DNA of 25,312 nucleotides. Source: an uncultured Verrucomicrobiota bacterium. GTDB taxonomy: Bacteria; Verrucomicrobiota; Kiritimatiellia; RFP12; UBA1067. Positions 22,463-25,312 of this stretch are shown here, in pieces (positions within the stretch are counted from its first letter, which is position 1; each line of letters starts with the position of its first letter). The translations under genes and the position numbers were made by a program. The notes beneath the pieces were generated by a model. It had not been told where the DNA came from, searched no databases, and saw only the letters and a list, made by a program, of their open reading frames with translations. The stretch covers positions 1 to 25,312 of the forward strand of contig CALZAJ010000005.1 of the NCBI GenBank assembly GCA_945613785.1, read 5' to 3'.

Positions 22463-23626
22463 ATGTCTGACTTTTCGCTATCGACCCGACGGAAATTCCA
22501 ACGGGTGCTGTTCGCGGAGGGGATGATGACTGGATTTGCCGTTGGCGCTTCCGCCGCGGCAATTCTCATTCTCCTTGCGCGCGCGCGCGTAATCCCCTCT
22601 TATGGGTGGATCATTAACATTCTTTGCCCAATTTTTACATTTTCACTCTTTTTCGGAATTATTCGCCTGCGTCAGACCCCCTCGCGCGCCGCGTGCCTTG
22701 CCTTGACGGAGGATGCCTCCCATGCGGGCGGACGCCTCCTCATTGATCAGCTTCCCGGCGCCGACGCCTGGTCCAAACCCGTCGCGGTCTGTCCCCATGT
22801 CCCCTTCCATCCGAACTGGAACTTCCTCCCGGCCCTTCTCCTGCTCATTCTCGCCTGGTTCGTGCCCGAACGCTGGTTCGCCGCCTCCATCCCTCCTGTC
22901 ACCGCCCGATTCCCTGAGGTCACCGCCGAACTCAAGAACGAACTTGAAACGCTAAAAGAGGAGGAGAAACTCAATCCCGAGGACGTTCAGGCCCTCCAGG
23001 AGGAACTCGCTCGAATTGAAGCCGCGGCGAATCCAACGGACCCGGCCGCCACCCTCGAAGCCCTTGACCATCTCCAAACGCGCGTACAACTCCTGCGCGA
23101 CCTCAATGCCGAAACCCTCAAGCGCATCACCGAGAAGAACCCCGCGCTCCTTCAGCTCGCCCAAAGTCCCGAAGCCGCCCAGGCCCTCCAACAGATGCTC
23201 AAGGAATGCGGGGCCGGACAATGTCCCAACGGTGAAGAACAACCCGGAGCACCTCAGCCAGGCGAAGGCGAGGGAGGCGGCGAAGGAGAAGAAGAAGGAG
23301 ACGGCGAAGGCGACAAGCCCGGCAAGGGCGGCGTGTCGCGCGGACGCGGAGACGCCGAGATGCAATGGGGGAAGGACGCACAGATGAACGGCGCCGAATT
23401 CAAAGACCACGCCACCGACGCTGATCCCCGCAAGAGCGAAGGCGAACAGAAGATCGGTCAGTCCGTCTCCGACGAAGACCCTGCCAAGAACATGTCCCGT
23501 ACGGACGGCTACGGCCAGACGGCGATCGGCGGACGCTCCGCCGGCGCCAGCGTGTCCCGTCCCGTCTCGCCGCAACACCGCGGTACCGTCAAACGCTTTT
23601 TCGAAATGGAAAGGAAAGAACCATGA
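22463..23626 (+). CDS. Membrane protein of MoxR locus with coiled coil and acidic linker
   Basis: A 387-residue protein of no named family that I can be sure of. Two membrane segments lie at about 20-40 and 48-67, and a third at about 119-135. A charged, probably coiled-coil region (about 150-245) follows, then a Gly/Glu-rich acidic low-complexity stretch (about 256-285). The C-terminus VSPQHRGTVKRFFE recalls the IPPEYRELVKRYF ending of membrane proteins in MoxR/aerotolerance-type operons of Planctomycetes and Verrucomicrobia. Its stop overlaps the moxR start (ATGA), so the two are coupled. The start is uncertain: ATG 22463 has no SD and would be near-leaderless, while ATG 22526 (M22) has an ideal GGAGG 5 bp before it and would still retain the first membrane segment. 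A substrate or scaffold role for the MoxR ATPase is inference. Confidence 0.8.
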   Translation: MSDFSLSTRRKFQRVLFAEGMMTGFAVGASAAAILILLARARVIPSYGWIINILCPIFTFSLFFGIIRLRQTPSRAACLALTEDASHAGGRLLIDQLPGADAWSKPVAVCPHVPFHPNWNFLPALLLLILAWFVPERWFAASIPPVTARFPEVTAELKNELETLKEEEKLNPEDVQALQEELARIEAAANPTDPAATLEALDHLQTRVQLLRDLNAETLKRITEKNPALLQLAQSPEAAQALQQMLKECGAGQCPNGEEQPGAPQPGEGEGGGEGEEEGDGEGDKPGKGGVSRGRGDAEMQWGKDAQMNGAEFKDHATDADPRKSEGEQKIGQSVSDEDPAKNMSRTDGYGQTAIGGRSAGASVSRPVSPQHRGTVKRFFEMERKEP

Positions 23627-24588
23627 ACCTCCTGAGCCCCGAAGAGATCGCTCCCGTCCAGGCAGACCTCAATCGGACCCTCGCCGCCCTCGATGCGATG
23701 CTGCTCGGTCGCCCCGCGCTCCACCGGCTCGTGCTCGCCGGCATCCTCGCGCGCGGACACATTCTTCTGGAAGGCCTCCCCGGTCTCGGCAAGACCGCTC
23801 TCGTCAAAGCCCTCTCCGAAATCCTCGCACTCGATTCCAAGCGCGTGCAGTTCACGCCCGACCTGATGCCGACGGACATCCTCGGCGCCCATATGCTCGA
23901 AACCGCCGCGGACGGATCTCGCGCCATGGTCTTCAAACCGGGCCCCGTCTTCTGCAATCTCCTGCTCGCGGACGAAATCAACCGCGCCTCCCCGAAGACC
24001 CAGTCCGCCATGCTCGAAACGATGCAGGAACGCGCCGTCACCCTGATGGGCGTCACGCGTCCCCTGCCCGATCCCTTCTTCGTGCTCGCCAGCCAGAACC
24101 CGATCGAACTCGAAGGCACCTATCCTTTGCCCGAGGCCCAGACCGACCGCTTCCTCTTCAAGCTTCCCGTTGACGCACCCGATGCGGACACACTCGCCGC
24201 CATCATCACCTCACGCGCTCACGGCACCCTGCCGAAGCCCGACTTCACACTCAGTCGCGAAACCCTCCAGCGCGCCTTCGACACCGTCGCCCGCGTCGTC
24301 CTGCCCGCCGCCGTCGCCAAGTGGATCGGACGCCTCGTGGCCGCGACCCACGGACGCGAATACGTGACCTACGGCGCGTCCCCGCGTGCGGCCATCGCCC
24401 TTGCCGAGGCCTCTCGCGCCGTGGCGCTCCTCGACGGACGCCCCTCGGTCGGCTTCGATGACGTTCGCGCCGTCGCCTTCCCCGTCCTCAATCACCGTCT
24501 CCTCCTGGACTACCGCGCAAAACTCGACGGCGTCTCCGCGCAAAAGATCATCGATGACGTCCTCGCCTCCGTTCCCGTCGCCGTATAA
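23623..24588 (+). CDS. moxR: MoxR family AAA+ ATPase
   Basis: A 321-residue AAA+ ATPase, thought to act as a chaperone in assembling or activating partner proteins, often VWA-domain membrane proteins. Walker A is GLPGLGKT (51-58), Walker B is LLLADE (113-118) followed by INRASPKTQSAMLETMQE, and sensor 1 is in FVLASQNPIE (N159), then the EGTYPLPEAQTDRF motif that defines MoxR proteins. The C-terminal lid domain has YGASPRAAIALAEASRAVAL. Length is normal. It follows the membrane protein by a 4-bp overlap and is followed after 16 bp by a secreted protein, the usual arrangement of MoxR loci, in which DUF58 and VWA genes often come next; those would lie beyond the window. Confidence 0.96.
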   Translation: MNLLSPEEIAPVQADLNRTLAALDAMLLGRPALHRLVLAGILARGHILLEGLPGLGKTALVKALSEILALDSKRVQFTPDLMPTDILGAHMLETAADGSRAMVFKPGPVFCNLLLADEINRASPKTQSAMLETMQERAVTLMGVTRPLPDPFFVLASQNPIELEGTYPLPEAQTDRFLFKLPVDAPDADTLAAIITSRAHGTLPKPDFTLSRETLQRAFDTVARVVLPAAVAKWIGRLVAATHGREYVTYGASPRAAIALAEASRAVALLDGRPSVGFDDVRAVAFPVLNHRLLLDYRAKLDGVSAQKIIDDVLASVPVAV

Positions 24589-24604
24589 AAGGATTCCCAT
24601 CCCA

Positions 24605-25312
24605 ATGAAACACCTCCTGCTCATTTGCTTTTCGGCACTGACCCTGTCCTCCTTCGGCTGGGAGACACTCGGACGCATTGAAGCGCTCGAAGAGGAACAC
24701 AGCGTCCTCTGTTCACCGTCGATCAACCATGGTGCGCCCATTCTCCATCTCTCCCTCCGCAATCTGCATGACGGCGAGCGCACCTTACAACTGGTCGCGA
24801 AGGTCTCACGATGCGCAACAGCCATCAAGACCGTCAACCTCGGACCCGGCGCGACAGCGAGCGTGTCCTTCCCGATGGTGTTCGTCTCCGAATACGATCG
24901 CAACTATTACGATCGCGACATCCAAATCACCGAATCCAAACCTCCAAAAGGCGTGCGCCATCTCAGCGACTATCCCGCGACCATCGACTATGAAAAGCAC
25001 TTCAACTACGCCGACGCCTACGGCACCCACAGCGAAGAGATCAGTCTCCTCCTCTCGTCCGGAATCTCCCCCGAACAGCTGAAGGCGACGCTGTCCTCGG
25101 CCCTCGGCATCAAGGACGACGAGGGTAAACTCAAGCCCTTCACCTGCAACACGTCCCCCGCGCCGGACAACCTTTCGCAGTGGCCCCGCGACTATCGCGC
25201 CTATATGACCTTCGACGCCGTGCTGGCGCCGTCGTCCGTCTTCCAGGCCTTGCCAGAAGACGTCCGCCTCGCCCTCGCCGCCTTCAAGCGTCTAGGCGGC
25301 GAACTGATCGTC
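24605..25312 (+). CDS. Secreted protein of MoxR locus, partial at the right edge
   Basis: An open frame of 236 codons without a stop to the window edge, so 3'-truncated. It begins MKHLLLICFSALTLSSFGWE, a signal peptide with likely cleavage at about residue 18. The first ~100 residues look beta-rich (LHLSLRNLHDGERTLQLVAK), like an Ig-type fold. The last visible part, RDYRAYMTFDAVLAPSSVFQ then ALAAFKRLGGELIV, resembles the W..Y..FD.V.L......L......AL..YV..GG.L pattern of the class I glutamine-amidotransferase-like domains found in MoxR/Bat-type loci. The start ATG 24605 is 16 bp after the moxR stop, with AAAAGGA about 11 bp ahead. No function can be assigned. Confidence 0.75.
   Translation, partial: MKHLLLICFSALTLSSFGWETLGRIEALEEEHSVLCSPSINHGAPILHLSLRNLHDGERTLQLVAKVSRCATAIKTVNLGPGATASVSFPMVFVSEYDRNYYDRDIQITESKPPKGVRHLSDYPATIDYEKHFNYADAYGTHSEEISLLLSSGISPEQLKATLSSALGIKDDEGKLKPFTCNTSPAPDNLSQWPRDYRAYMTFDAVLAPSSVFQALPEDVRLALAAFKRLGGELIV

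Noticed and set aside
23276..23325. GAAGGAGAAG-type repeats within the membrane-protein gene
   Set aside because: This is the codon-level sequence of the Gly/Glu-rich linker, not a separate DNA repeat or CRISPR-like structure.

Overview
The window is a GC-rich, densely packed bacterial chromosome segment. Its gene set points to the PVC superphylum, most likely a gut-associated member of the Kiritimatiellota/Lentisphaerae-Verrucomicrobia side. The grounds are a long run of FTxxE prepilin-like genes including a DUF1559-like one with an FADGH motif, a cassette resembling the Verru_Chthon cassette proteins, a GH33 sialidase beside a kelch-symporter fusion, and a Planctomycete/Verrucomicrobia-style MoxR locus. 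The taxonomy is inference; no rRNA is present. I saw no tRNA, rRNA, CRISPR array, insertion sequence or phage gene. No intergenic stretch exceeds about 165 bp.

Layout. Bases 1-22301 are all transcribed leftwards (minus strand). From right to left: (i) a CPA2 cation/proton antiporter fused to a PTS EIIA domain, then mnmE; (ii) a promoter, a secreted GH33 sialidase and a kelch-SSS fusion transporter, closed by a strong terminator at 14765-14808; (iii) a promoter and a very compact run: gspF, eight FTxxE pseudopilin-like genes, one giant GspK-like protein, a LuxR-type response regulator and an Uup-type ABC-F ATPase; (iv) a promoter inside the end of the uup gene, a cobalamin riboswitch and a BtuB-type TonB-dependent receptor, ending in a hairpin terminator. 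From 22463 to the right edge a divergent plus-strand operon holds a membrane protein, a MoxR AAA+ ATPase and a secreted protein cut by the window edge.

How the genes work together. Module (iii) keeps the classical gspF-G-H-I-J-K order but lacks gspC, D, E, L and M here. It has extra G-like members and its H/I/J/K-like members resemble Verru_Chthon cassette proteins D, B, C and A. It probably builds a specialised pseudopilus or secretion apparatus, with the response regulator as a candidate controller. The sialidase and kelch-SSS pair look like a unit that releases, epimerises and imports sialic acid, fitting a mucin-foraging gut organism. btuB is under B12 control. The five intergenic promoters I propose share a perfect TATAAT -10 with no good -35, and the two in the divergent region (22302-22462) imply nearly leaderless transcripts.

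Notable oddities are an Uup protein whose first ATPase domain has lost most of its helical subdomain, the 1033-residue GspK-like protein, the kelch-symporter fusion, and the antiporter with a cleavable-looking signal peptide plus an EIIA domain.
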